Source: Pseudomonadota bacterium
Lineage (GTDB): Bacteria > Pseudomonadota > Alphaproteobacteria > Micavibrionales > Micavibrionaceae
DNA length: 64,000 bases
Assembly: GCA_029558635.1 (NCBI GenBank)
Contig: JAKQEE010000052.1
Location: 516,860-580,859, forward strand
Direction: 5' to 3'
Shown here: positions 53,912-62,430 of the stretch, piece by piece
Layout of the letters: the number at the start of each line of letters is the position of its first letter
Numbering within the stretch: the first letter of the stretch is position 1
Notes under the pieces: model-generated
Told to the model about the DNA's origin: nothing
The model's input: the letters and a program-made list of their open reading frames with translations, nothing else
The model's database searches: none
Program-made: the position numbers and the translations under genes

Positions 53912-54679
53912 TTAGCCGGCGTTCAGCACAACCCCTAGAATCTTGGCGGATTCAAGGATATCGAGGCAGCGCTTGATCTCTTCCACGGTGGTGACACCTT
54001 CGCGGGTGACCAGCAAAACACCGTCCACATGGGGCAGAAAAACCAGCGGATCGTCCTGATCCAGAAGCGGGGGCATATCATAGATAATCACACGGTCGTC
54101 ATAGCGTTGTTTAAGCTCGGCCGCCAATTTCGCCATTTGGGGTGACCCCAATGTCTCAGACGATTCATCAATACGGTCGCCAGCCGGAAAAACACTGAGA
54201 CGTTCAAACGGCATTCTGATCAGACAGTCGGGCACTTCTGCTTGTCCCGCCAGATAATTTGTCAACCCTTGCTTGGCGTTCAGTTCCAGATAGCTTTCCA
54301 ATGAGGGCTTGCGCAAATCCAGATCGACAAGCAGGATGGTTTGTTTCAAATCCTGAGCGATGCTGATGGCCAGATTGGTTGCAACTGTACTTTTGCCGTC
54401 ACCGTAGCGCGGGCTGGTAATGGCCACGGCCTTGATATTGTGCTTGGCCATAGCCTGCAACACCTGTGTCCGCAGAAAACGGAAAACATCTGCTTCTTTG
54501 CTGCGGGTTTTGTGGCTGACGATATGATGACGGTCAAGCGTGTCTTCGAATGGCGAAAGTTGAGTTTTCGACTCTTCCAGTTTGGTTGTGTCGAGGTTTA
54601 GAAGTTTACCGGCCTTCTGAACAAGAGGCGTGACTTTTGCGATATATTTTTCAGTATAAGTCTGTATCAATGGATTCAT
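53912..54679 (-). CDS. CpsD/CapB-type tyrosine kinase (BY-kinase)
   Basis: 255 residues from the ATG at 54679. Walker A SPRYGDGKSTVATNLAIS, Walker A' ILLVDLDLRKPS, and Walker B VIIYDMPPLLDQDDPLVF make it a BY-kinase P-loop protein. There is no membrane segment, so the activator is the separate chain-length protein encoded 20 bases upstream. The C-terminus ends in ILGVVLNAG, without the usual tyrosine cluster that gets autophosphorylated, so signalling may differ or the protein may act mainly as a structural ATPase. It is the XrtA/PEP-CTERM-locus kinase type. Confidence 0.88.
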   Translation of the reverse strand: MNPLIQTYTEKYIAKVTPLVQKAGKLLNLDTTKLEESKTQLSPFEDTLDRHHIVSHKTRSKEADVFRFLRTQVLQAMAKHNIKAVAITSPRYGDGKSTVATNLAISIAQDLKQTILLVDLDLRKPSLESYLELNAKQGLTNYLAGQAEVPDCLIRMPFERLSVFPAGDRIDESSETLGSPQMAKLAAELKQRYDDRVIIYDMPPLLDQDDPLVFLPHVDGVLLVTREGVTTVEEIKRCLDILESAKILGVVLNAG

Positions 54680-54699
54680 TTGCATTCACCGTCACACAA

Positions 54700-56466
54700 T
54701 CAATCGAATTTACGCGCAATTATTGCCCAGAATACGTCAAAGGGCATAACTGTTAGAAAGAAGAGAATTATTAGCAGCACCAAAACTACCGGCGCAAAAG
54801 TCAAAGCCTTGATCCCCAGTTTGCGAAGGGCAATCTTTTCATCAATCGTCTGAAGGTGGGGGATTTTGACGAGCGGCGCGACGCCTATCAGAGATTCCAG
54901 ATGGTGAGGTCCAATGATGCTTTGGCTCATGATCTGTAACCCCAGCACAATGCCGAAAGCGGCCATTAATGCAAACGAAAATCCGCCGAAGGTAATGATC
55001 AAACGGGATGGATTGGTTTTCAGAGGAACTTGTGGTGCTTCGATGATCGAGAGGCGTTGTCCGATGCTGCCTTGTTCAATGGTTTCGTTCATTTCCGAGG
55101 CCAGCTTCTTTGCTTTCAGGTCACGGTACATGGCCATCAAGTTATCATAGTCGCGAACCAAACCTGCCATTTGTTGCTCTGTGGCCGGGTTTTGTGCGAT
55201 GGCCTTGCGGAATTCATCTTCCTGTTTTTTGACTTCTTCTTTTTGTTTTTCGAGAGCCTTTTGTTTTTCCTCTGCTGCCTGAAGCTGGGCCACAATCTGG
55301 AGGTATGCGGGGTTGTCCGCATCTTCGGTTATATCCAGCCCTGAACTCTCATCCGAGGAAACAGCTTCCAATTGAGCAAATAGGGAAAGGTATTGGTTCG
55401 TCAAAGAAACGACGTCAGGATGATCCGGCCCGTACTCCTCTTCCGCCACATCGAGTTTGGCCGAAACGTCATCGAGCTGGGCTTTAATTCGTGCACCCTC
55501 GTTTTTGGATTCAGATTGAGCTTCCATGGCCTCAATTTGCCGCGAGACTTTAACTACATCGGGGTGTTTCGGGCCATACTTGGCTGTTAAGGAAGCATAT
55601 TGGGATTTTAATGCTCTCAACTGGATGGCAGGGGTTGTTAGTACCTCACCACTCTGGTCATCTACGATTCTTGAATATGCATCGGTTTGAGCCAGTTGAG
55701 ATCTCAATGCTCCGATCACACCCAGATTGGAAATCAGCTCGCTCTCAATCGAGAGGAGACGGGTGGTGGTGGTGACAGCCGCCTGCTGGTTGAAGGCGAG
55801 GGCATCCGGACGGATGTCCCCGTTCTTTGCACGAAACTCGGCAATCTTTTTTTCCTGATCTTCCAGATTTTCAGATAGAATTTTGATTTGCCCATCAAGA
55901 AATTCCGTTGTTTTCTTTGCGGTGCTGCGGCGTTCTTTTAAGTCCTCATCAAGAAACAGCGTAACAAGTTCGTTGACCGTCTTTTGCGCCAGAACAGGGT
56001 CTCCATACTTGAACGAAACCGTGAAGGCGATTGCAGAGAGTTGGAGAGCCGAGGCTTTCTGTGCGGAAGCGGGGTTTGCAAGAGACGTACTTAGCAACTG
56101 AACGTCGATTTTCTTGCGCATGTCTTCGGCAACGTAAGCAATCGGGGTCGATTTGCGTTGGGCAGGGTACAAATTCAGCTTGGTGATGATTTCAGCCAGA
56201 GATGAAGTTGAAAGAACTTTTTGTTTTAACCGGCTGATCTGAAGGTCTGCCAGAGCCTCGACTGTCGTTACGGCGTTCGGCCCGTTTGCCTCAACAACGT
56301 CGGTTGAAATTTCAGGGCGGGACACTTCGACTGTTGCAAAGGATGTATAGCGCGACCAGCTCATGGCAAAGATGAGGGACACCAAGAACACAAAGGTGAA
56401 CACGCCCGCGAATATATACTTTCTGTGTTTCAGAACGGAAAGATATTCCAGTAGAAAGAAAGCCAT
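54700..56466 (-). CDS. Chain-length determinant / polysaccharide co-polymerase (Wzz/GumC family)
   Basis: 588 residues. There is an N-terminal membrane segment at about 17-35 (YIFAGVFTFVFLVSLIFAM) and a C-terminal one near 555-575. A large periplasmic coiled-coil region lies between. Two similar KYGPKHPDVVKVSRQIEAM and EYGPDHPDVVSLTNQY segments lie about 60 residues apart, a common feature of the GumC/exosortase-locus group. It sets polysaccharide length and activates the BY-kinase. It is the third gene of the export operon (export protein, barrel, this gene, kinase, transferase). Confidence 0.92.
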   Translation of the reverse strand: MAFFLLEYLSVLKHRKYIFAGVFTFVFLVSLIFAMSWSRYTSFATVEVSRPEISTDVVEANGPNAVTTVEALADLQISRLKQKVLSTSSLAEIITKLNLYPAQRKSTPIAYVAEDMRKKIDVQLLSTSLANPASAQKASALQLSAIAFTVSFKYGDPVLAQKTVNELVTLFLDEDLKERRSTAKKTTEFLDGQIKILSENLEDQEKKIAEFRAKNGDIRPDALAFNQQAAVTTTTRLLSIESELISNLGVIGALRSQLAQTDAYSRIVDDQSGEVLTTPAIQLRALKSQYASLTAKYGPKHPDVVKVSRQIEAMEAQSESKNEGARIKAQLDDVSAKLDVAEEEYGPDHPDVVSLTNQYLSLFAQLEAVSSDESSGLDITEDADNPAYLQIVAQLQAAEEKQKALEKQKEEVKKQEDEFRKAIAQNPATEQQMAGLVRDYDNLMAMYRDLKAKKLASEMNETIEQGSIGQRLSIIEAPQVPLKTNPSRLIITFGGFSFALMAAFGIVLGLQIMSQSIIGPHHLESLIGVAPLVKIPHLQTIDEKIALRKLGIKALTFAPVVLVLLIILFFLTVMPFDVFWAIIARKFD

Positions 56467-56505
56467 TTTTTATTCCTTAAATTCGTTACTCAAATTCCGC
56501 GCCGG

Positions 56506-57678
56506 TTATTTGCCGAACTGGTATGTCAGGCCCATGCGTACAATTTGTTGTTTTGCCTCATCATCATGGTTGGTCAGTTTTTCCTGACGGTATTTGTATG
56601 AAGCATTTATGTTCCAATTTGGACCAATCTGGTAATCCAGCGAGGCCCCACCATTCCAGGCCGTTTCCAGATTATTTGTTGATTGCGCCGGTTGGTTAGC
56701 CGTTTGGTAGCTTCCTTTTAGCGTAAAATCAAGGTTTGGATTCACTGTATATATTTCTTTGGCGTCAAATGACGTCAAATAGGATTCCGTTCCGTTGGCG
56801 TAGGGTTGGCGTGCACGGGAGATTGAAAGCTCGGTAACACTGCGCAGGCCGTTATAGCGGAGCGTTGACCCGTAAATCAGGTTTTGGCTCCATTTCTCGT
56901 CGGCGCCGGAGCCGTAACTTTTACTCCTCAGCCCTCCCAGAGAGAGGCTGAGGGTCCATGTGGGACTGAAATTGTAGTCCCACGTCAAATAGGGGCCGAA
57001 ACTGTCGATATATTGGCTGGTGTTTTCGAGAACTATATAGCGTTGACCCTGAATGGCGATTGTTACGGTCTGGAGCGGGGTCAGATTGTAACGGAAGGTC
57101 GGCATCAGCGACATAATGCCGTAGTCCGTGAGGGTCGGAAACTCATAGCGGGTTTCCATCCATTTTCCCGTTATCCCCAGTGCTGCCCGCGGGGAGATCA
57201 TATAGGCCATGGAAGGCTGGAGCGTAAAGGCGTCCCTTCGTCCTACGCCGACATTCTGTCCGAACGTTGTGATCTCGCTGGAACGGGTTGTATTATGGTC
57301 GTAACTCCCTATTAGACCTAAAGAAAACCTTTGAAGGGTGCGTTCGATTTTGCTTTTTGCGTAAAAATCGGTCGAATTGTATTCGGACTGGATGTATTGG
57401 TTTCTGACAGCGGACACTTCCGCCGAGATTACGGTTTTGATCAAGGCGCGCTGAATACCAATAATTCCTTTTGTTTCCGTTCCGTAAATGTCATCGACAT
57501 TCTGGCGAATCATCAGCGGATTGCTGTTCCATACTGGGGTTTCGCTCAATCCGTAGTACAGGACAGGTTTTTTATAGGGGCCTTCCGCATGAGCGGTCGG
57601 GATCACTATAAAGAAAGCGCTTGCCCCCAATATCAGGGCGCAAGCGGCTGCGACAAGTTTAAAGCTTTTAATATTCAT
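56506..57678 (-). CDS. Outer-membrane beta-barrel protein of the exopolysaccharide locus
   Basis: 390 residues with a signal peptide (LVAAACALILGASAFFIVIPTAHAEG). The rest is made of alternating beta strands rich in aromatic residues, each about 10 residues long, with Asn/Thr/Gly turns, and it ends in a Phe-Gly-Lys terminus (RMGLTYQFGK) close to the usual barrel C-terminal signature. The layout fits the barrel proteins found in XrtA/PEP-CTERM polysaccharide loci (BBP2-like). It likely aids export or anchors the polymer. It sits three bases after the export protein gene. Confidence 0.82.
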   Translation of the reverse strand: MNIKSFKLVAAACALILGASAFFIVIPTAHAEGPYKKPVLYYGLSETPVWNSNPLMIRQNVDDIYGTETKGIIGIQRALIKTVISAEVSAVRNQYIQSEYNSTDFYAKSKIERTLQRFSLGLIGSYDHNTTRSSEITTFGQNVGVGRRDAFTLQPSMAYMISPRAALGITGKWMETRYEFPTLTDYGIMSLMPTFRYNLTPLQTVTIAIQGQRYIVLENTSQYIDSFGPYLTWDYNFSPTWTLSLSLGGLRSKSYGSGADEKWSQNLIYGSTLRYNGLRSVTELSISRARQPYANGTESYLTSFDAKEIYTVNPNLDFTLKGSYQTANQPAQSTNNLETAWNGGASLDYQIGPNWNINASYKYRQEKLTNHDDEAKQQIVRMGLTYQFGK

Positions 57679-57681
57679 AGA

Positions 57682-58263
57682 TTAAAACAGGCCGTCCGTT
57701 TCAACAATGACGACATCTCCGGGTTCCAGATCAACGTCTTTGTCGAAATTTCTGCCTCTGATCAAATCATCATAAGGATAGGGGATGGATATTTTTTTGC
57801 CGTTGTTCAAGGTGCGAATGACCACGATATCGTCTTCATCGGCATAGGGGGTCAGTCCGCCGACCTGACTGATGGCCTGCATAACATTCGTATTTCCTCC
57901 CAAGATGACGTCCCCGGGCTTTTGAACTTGCCCCAGAACACTGGCCTTGTGGCCGAGAGGGGCTTTGACGGATACGTCCACAGTGGCGTCCGGAATATAC
58001 ATGGACAGTTGATTCGCTATCTGATCCTGAACCTCAAAAGGGGGTTTGCCTTGAATATAAATTGTTCCAACCAGCGGGAATGTGATTGATCCATCCGGCA
58101 GAACCAGAACTTCTTTATCCATCCCTTCCTCTTTCCATACGGAAATCTGGAGCACATCTCCAGGGAGTACAACAAACTCCTTGGCTTGGGCCTGATTGAT
58201 GACTGTAAAAAGACATAGGGCCGAAAGGCAAATGGTCCGGAATTTGAAAAGTATATTTTTCAT
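57682..58263 (-). CDS. Polysaccharide export protein (Wza-like, short form)
   Basis: 193 residues. A signal peptide (ICLSALCLFTVINQAQAKE) lacks a lipobox, unlike Wza. The Poly_export domain is FVVLPGDVLQISVWKEEGMD and LVLPDGSITFPLVGTIYI, then an SLBB domain with ASVLGQVQKPGDVI and the end VDLEPGDVVIVE. The short form with one SLBB is the type found in XrtA/PEP-CTERM loci. It forms or caps the outer-membrane channel. First gene of the minus-strand operon; its start is preceded by a region shared with the sorted-protein gene upstream. Confidence 0.9.
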   Translation of the reverse strand: MKNILFKFRTICLSALCLFTVINQAQAKEFVVLPGDVLQISVWKEEGMDKEVLVLPDGSITFPLVGTIYIQGKPPFEVQDQIANQLSMYIPDATVDVSVKAPLGHKASVLGQVQKPGDVILGGNTNVMQAISQVGGLTPYADEDDIVVIRTLNNGKKISIPYPYDDLIRGRNFDKDVDLEPGDVVIVETDGLF

Positions 58264-58392
58264 GTTGAGACTCTTGGGTGGCGGTTGGCGGAACTTTCAC
58301 AGGAATTTTTGATACATATTCATGACATATAGAACCTGAAAACTCAAGTCGCTCCATGCTCCATGATAGCAATGTCATGATTTTCTCAAAAT

Positions 58393-58416
58393 GAAAGCGC
58401 CGTTGCCGGCGCTTTC
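58393..58416 (-). terminator. Terminator-like hairpin behind the CTERM gene
   Basis: GAAAGCGCC and GGCGCTTTC form a perfect 9-bp stem with a six-base loop, 23 bases after the stop of the CTERM protein gene on the minus strand, followed by ATTTTGAG. It would separate that short transcript from the export operon. Confidence 0.75.
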
Positions 58417-58439
58417 GGAAAACTTTATCGGCTTAAAAA

Positions 58440-59087
58440 TTAAGCAGCGAGTTCTTGTTTCTCTTTTTTGCGGGAACGAGCTCTCATTGCAGCAAGGGCG
58501 CCCAAGCCGAGACCGAACAGCGGAAGAGCTGCAGGTACGGGCACTGCGGAAACGTTATAAGCTACCGTGAAGTTTTTGCTTCCGGTTACGGTTCCCATGA
58601 AAGCGGTTACATAGCTCAAAGCACCGGCAGACAGGTTTTTGATAACAACCGATGCAGAGTTTGTGCTGTCGATTTGCGCGCTGGAGAGGGCCAAAGCAGC
58701 AACCGGGGTTGAATTTTCGTAGCTTGCAGAGAAGCCGAAGCCACCCGGTGCAGTTGCCGTGGTGTAGCCTTGGTAAGATACGCCACCATTATTGTAAGAG
58801 TATCCGCCGCTCGTGGACAGAAAGTCGGAGGTCAACGTACCGGCAAAGTTGTAGGTGAAGGTGATCATGCTGTTGGCTGGCAGAGACCCTGTGATCAAGC
58901 TCAGAACGGCGTTACCGAAACCTGCCCCGCCGCTGGTGATCATGCCGGACTGACCGATCTCCAGAGGAGTTGGGGTCATGTCAACGAAGTTACCAGAGTA
59001 GTTGACTACTGCGGCAGAAGATTGGGTAGAAGGAAGCGCCAAACCAAGCACACAGCCAGCTACAAGAAGAATACGAGATAACTTCAT
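58440..59087 (-). CDS. VPxPA-CTERM sorted exported protein
   Basis: 215 residues. There is a signal peptide (RILLVAGCVLGLALPSTQSSA) and a Ser/Gly/Thr-rich beta-like middle without cysteines. The C-terminal sorting tag is AVPVPAALPLF (residues 181-191), then a hydrophobic GLGLGALAA and a basic end RARSRKKEK. This is the layout of PEP-CTERM-like proteins of the VPLPA type, which exosortases cut or transfer at the outer surface. The exosortase encoded at 62420 is the obvious partner. The gene is alone between the export operon and the divergent prsT gene, with a terminator behind it. Confidence 0.9.
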   Translation of the reverse strand: MKLSRILLVAGCVLGLALPSTQSSAAVVNYSGNFVDMTPTPLEIGQSGMITSGGAGFGNAVLSLITGSLPANSMITFTYNFAGTLTSDFLSTSGGYSYNNGGVSYQGYTTATAPGGFGFSASYENSTPVAALALSSAQIDSTNSASVVIKNLSAGALSYVTAFMGTVTGSKNFTVAYNVSAVPVPAALPLFGLGLGALAAMRARSRKKEKQELAA

Positions 59088-59312
59088 TTAAAAAATTCCC
59101 TATAAAATCAAATAAAAAGGTTACTAATAGAAAAATTGATACCATTCCTGATTGAGGACTACAAGATATTTTTCGAAGTAGTTATCAAAAAAAATAACAT
59201 TTTTATTATTCATAATATTTGTGGAAATCCCATACTAATTGTAGCAATTTGCTTAAAACACAGTATAAGACTGTTCCAGAAAAACGGAATTGGTAAGAAA
59301 GATTAACGAAAA
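59088..59312. promoter_or_regulatory. Divergent promoter region between the CTERM gene and prsT
   Basis: AT-rich, 225 bases, with no gene. It must hold both promoters. On the CTERM side (minus strand) TTGTAG, 17 bases, TATCAA is the best pair I could find but is weak. No sigma-54-type GG/GC box was convincing. No inverted repeat long enough to name. Confidence 0.4.
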
Positions 59313-61628
59313 ATGCTGCACAAGCTCACATTAACTGTTTTATTGGGGTCTGCTTTGCTGTTTTTGGGAGGCTGTGATTCGCCCGAAGAAAAACAGGAGA
59401 AGTACATTCTGCGTGGTGACCGCTATCTGGAGCAGCGGGATTATGTCCATGCACGGCTGGAATACAAGAATGCTGCCAAAATCAATCCGACGAATGTCAA
59501 AGTAATATATAGCCTTGGTCTGGTCGAAGAGGCTGAGGGAAATATCCAGCTCGCGTTCTCGGCCTTCATGACGGCTGAACAGCAGGATGCCAATTTCGAG
59601 CCGGCCGTTCAAAAGTTGGCCGAATTCTTTTTAACCGCCCAGCAATATGATGAAGCCAAAATTCGCATCGAGCGCCTTTTGACGATTACCCCCAACAATT
59701 CCATGGGGCATGCGCTTAATGCCTCTTTACTTCTCCGGCAGAAGAACTTTGCAGCTGCGGACAAAGAAGTACAGCGTGCTCTTGATCTGGACGGGAAAAA
59801 TGTTGTTGCCTATTCCGTTCTTTCAGGGATTTATTTTTCCCAGAAAGAACCAGACAAGGCTTTGGCAGCGCTCGATCAGGGGATACAGAACAAGGCGGAT
59901 GAAGTTTCCCTCTATCTTCTCAAGGCTGTTATTTATGCTGACCAGAACGATCTGGGAAATGTCCAGAAGGTTTATCAAAAAATATTCGAGATGAATCCGG
60001 ATAAAATTGGCTATCACTTCGATCTGGCTCAAATTCTCTCGTCGGCCAAGGACAAGGAGGCTGCCGAACAAATTTTGCGCTCTACAGTCGAGCAATTCCC
60101 CGAAAACGAAGATGCCATGCGCAAGCTGGTGGCCTTGATCGAAGATCAAAAGGGGATGCAATCGGCGGAGCTGGAAATCAAATCCCTGCTCAAAAAAACT
60201 CCGGATCAGAAAGCCCTCTACCTCTGGCTGGCAGATCTTTACATCAGAAACAAGCAGGACGATCTGGCAATTTCTGCCTTGAAAAATATTCTGGAGTCTC
60301 CGAGCGAGGAGTGGGTCGGGCTGGTTGCCAATACTTCTCTGGCGAGGATCAAGCTCAGTCAGGGGGACATTGATTTCGCGAAAAAAATCATCGAAACCGT
60401 TTTGTCCAAGGACGTGAACAACAGCGAGGCCTTGTTGTTGAGATCCAATTTGACTCTTGCGCAGGGCGATTACGAGCAGGCCTTGGGGGATGTCCGCAAT
60501 GTTATCAGGGATCATCCGGAGTCAGCACAAGCGGCACGTCTGATGACTGAAATCCTTGTGTCTCAAGGACGCCAAGATCTGGCGATTGACAGTTTGATCC
60601 AATATCACAATCACGTTCCGGACGATCTGGGCGCTCAGGTCCGTCTGGCCCAGCTTTACGCGATGAAGGGGGATGTCAAACAGGCCTATGATATTCTTTC
60701 CTCTATTACGCATAACGATCCATCTTTTACGGTGGCATGGGAGACACTGGCTCGCTTGTCGATTGAAAACAAATTGTTTGACGACGTTGAAGAGTCTATC
60801 TCCCATTTGGAGGAATCATTAAGTCAGGCTGCAACAGTCCTATTCCTGCAAGGGCAATTGCATGCTGCCAAGGGAGAGAAAGATCAAGCTCTCGACTCTT
60901 ATATGAGTATCCTCAAGCAGTATCCGTCATCACCGCTGGTTGAGCATGCTCTTGCCGGCGTTCTTGCCATTTCTTCGTCTCAGGATGAGTTGGCAAATGT
61001 AGAGGCTGCATTGGCAGGTTTATTTTCAGACAATCCGGCCGTTACCTCGGTTTTGGGCGCGGTGCAGGCCCAGTTGGGTAAAACGGATGACGCCATCTCC
61101 ACTTTAAATCTGGCTATTTCGCAAAAACCGCGCAATCAGGCACCGTATTTGTCGGTGGCGGAAATCTATCGCGGCAGAAATGAGCAGGATCAGGCTTTGT
61201 CCGTTCTGGATCATGCCGAAAAAGATATCCCGTTCGAAATTAAAGCCAGCATGATGAAGGCGGAAATTCTGGTTGCCAAAGGCGAGACGGGGGCGGCTAT
61301 CCGGCTTTATGATTCATTGCTTGAGAAAAACAAGGGGTCGCAAATGGCCAATGCGATTGCCAACAATCTGGCCCAATCCATTGCCGATTATCAAAGCGAT
61401 GATAAGGCTGCACTGGAAAAGGCGCGTCTGGTGGCTGAGCGTTTCATGAACTCCGACAATCCGTATTATCTTGATACTTTGGGGTGGGTTTATTTCAAGC
61501 AAGGTAATCTGGCGGCAGCCGAGCCTCTTCTAAAGAAGGCTAGATTGCTGTTGGCCAAACCAAACGAGCAGATTGAAACCCATTATCGGGAATTGGAAAA
61601 AGAGCTTCATGATAAATCAGGCATGTGA
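59313..61628 (+). CDS. prsT: TPR lipoprotein of the exosortase system (PrsT-like)
   Basis: 771 residues. The lipobox LGGC puts the lipid on Cys21. The rest is TPR repeats, about 20 units of 34 residues, beginning with EEKQEKYILRGDRYLEQRDYVHARLEYKNAA (given here as EKYILRGDRYLEQRDY and ARLEYKNAAKINP). TPR lipoproteins of this size and start are the PrsT family of exosortase/PEP-CTERM loci, of unknown mechanism. It is the first plus-strand gene of the divergent part and lies 54 bases before the glycosyltransferase gene. Its promoter must be in the AT-rich 225 bases shared with the CTERM gene. Confidence 0.88.
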   Translation: MLHKLTLTVLLGSALLFLGGCDSPEEKQEKYILRGDRYLEQRDYVHARLEYKNAAKINPTNVKVIYSLGLVEEAEGNIQLAFSAFMTAEQQDANFEPAVQKLAEFFLTAQQYDEAKIRIERLLTITPNNSMGHALNASLLLRQKNFAAADKEVQRALDLDGKNVVAYSVLSGIYFSQKEPDKALAALDQGIQNKADEVSLYLLKAVIYADQNDLGNVQKVYQKIFEMNPDKIGYHFDLAQILSSAKDKEAAEQILRSTVEQFPENEDAMRKLVALIEDQKGMQSAELEIKSLLKKTPDQKALYLWLADLYIRNKQDDLAISALKNILESPSEEWVGLVANTSLARIKLSQGDIDFAKKIIETVLSKDVNNSEALLLRSNLTLAQGDYEQALGDVRNVIRDHPESAQAARLMTEILVSQGRQDLAIDSLIQYHNHVPDDLGAQVRLAQLYAMKGDVKQAYDILSSITHNDPSFTVAWETLARLSIENKLFDDVEESISHLEESLSQAATVLFLQGQLHAAKGEKDQALDSYMSILKQYPSSPLVEHALAGVLAISSSQDELANVEAALAGLFSDNPAVTSVLGAVQAQLGKTDDAISTLNLAISQKPRNQAPYLSVAEIYRGRNEQDQALSVLDHAEKDIPFEIKASMMKAEILVAKGETGAAIRLYDSLLEKNKGSQMANAIANNLAQSIADYQSDDKAALEKARLVAERFMNSDNPYYLDTLGWVYFKQGNLAAAEPLLKKARLLLAKPNEQIETHYRELEKELHDKSGM

Positions 61629-61683
61629 TCAATCAAGCTGCCAAAATTAAGCGTACAATTAACTGGAAAGTATATGTCTGAAA

Positions 61684-62430
61684 ATGGACAAGATTCTAAA
61701 ACATATTCGCAGCTTTTCTTCGACAGCCGATTTTATTGCCAATGTAGAGCGGGAAGCTGGGAGGGGGCCATTTGTTGTCTCTTTTTGTAATGCGCATGCC
61801 GTAAATCTTGCAATTGTCAGTCCAATTTTTGCAGACAATTTACTTTCTTCCGACCTTCTAGTAAGGGATGGTTCCGGAGTCAAAATTGCCATGCAAGCAT
61901 TGGGAATGGAACCTGGTGCGAACCTGAACGGAACTGATGCCATTCCAGGTCTTTTGCACGAGTACACCAAGCCGCGCTTAGCCCTTTATGGAACACAGGA
62001 GCCGTGGCTCGGCAAAGCGGCTGCTCTTTTGGCTGGTCAAAAGGATGTTGTCGCGATGGTCGATGGATTTCAGGATGATGAGTTTTATCTTCTTTCTGCA
62101 AAGAAAGTTCGACCTGACATTATTCTTCTGGCTATGGGGATGCCGAAACAAGAAAGAATCGCAAGACTTTTAGCTAAAAAACTCGACACCCCATGCTTGA
62201 TTATTAATGGTGGGGCGATTCTGGATTTTATGGCAGAGCGTTTCAATCGCGCACCTCTTTTGATGAGAAAAGTCGGCATGGAGTGGCTCTATAGATTGTT
62301 GAAAGAGCCCAAGCGGCTTTTTGGGCGCTATGTAATCGGAAATGCGATGTTTTTGTTCCGGCTTGGGATTGCTTTTCTAAAGCGAAGGGGTTTGTTGTGG
62401 CAGCGACGGGAGAAACCAGATGAATCGTAA
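61684..62430 (+). CDS. WecG/TagA/CpsF-family glycosyltransferase
   Basis: 248 residues. The family signature is clear: VVSFCNAHAVNLAI, LLVRDGSGVKIAMQALGM, LNGTDAIPGLL, and MGMPKQERIARLLAKKL with the conserved Gln, then NGGAILDF and RAPLLMRKVGMEWLYRLLKEP. Members add a sugar (often N-acetylmannosaminuronate or a related residue) to lipid-linked acceptors at the cytoplasmic face of the membrane. It is 54 bases after prsT and overlaps the exosortase start by 11 bases, so all three form one operon. Confidence 0.92.
   Translation: MDKILKHIRSFSSTADFIANVEREAGRGPFVVSFCNAHAVNLAIVSPIFADNLLSSDLLVRDGSGVKIAMQALGMEPGANLNGTDAIPGLLHEYTKPRLALYGTQEPWLGKAAALLAGQKDVVAMVDGFQDDEFYLLSAKKVRPDIILLAMGMPKQERIARLLAKKLDTPCLIINGGAILDFMAERFNRAPLLMRKVGMEWLYRLLKEPKRLFGRYVIGNAMFLFRLGIAFLKRRGLLWQRREKPDES

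Noticed and set aside
59240..59290. Sigma-54 promoter before prsT
   Set aside because: A TTTGCTT box is present, but the upstream GG-type box at the right distance is missing.
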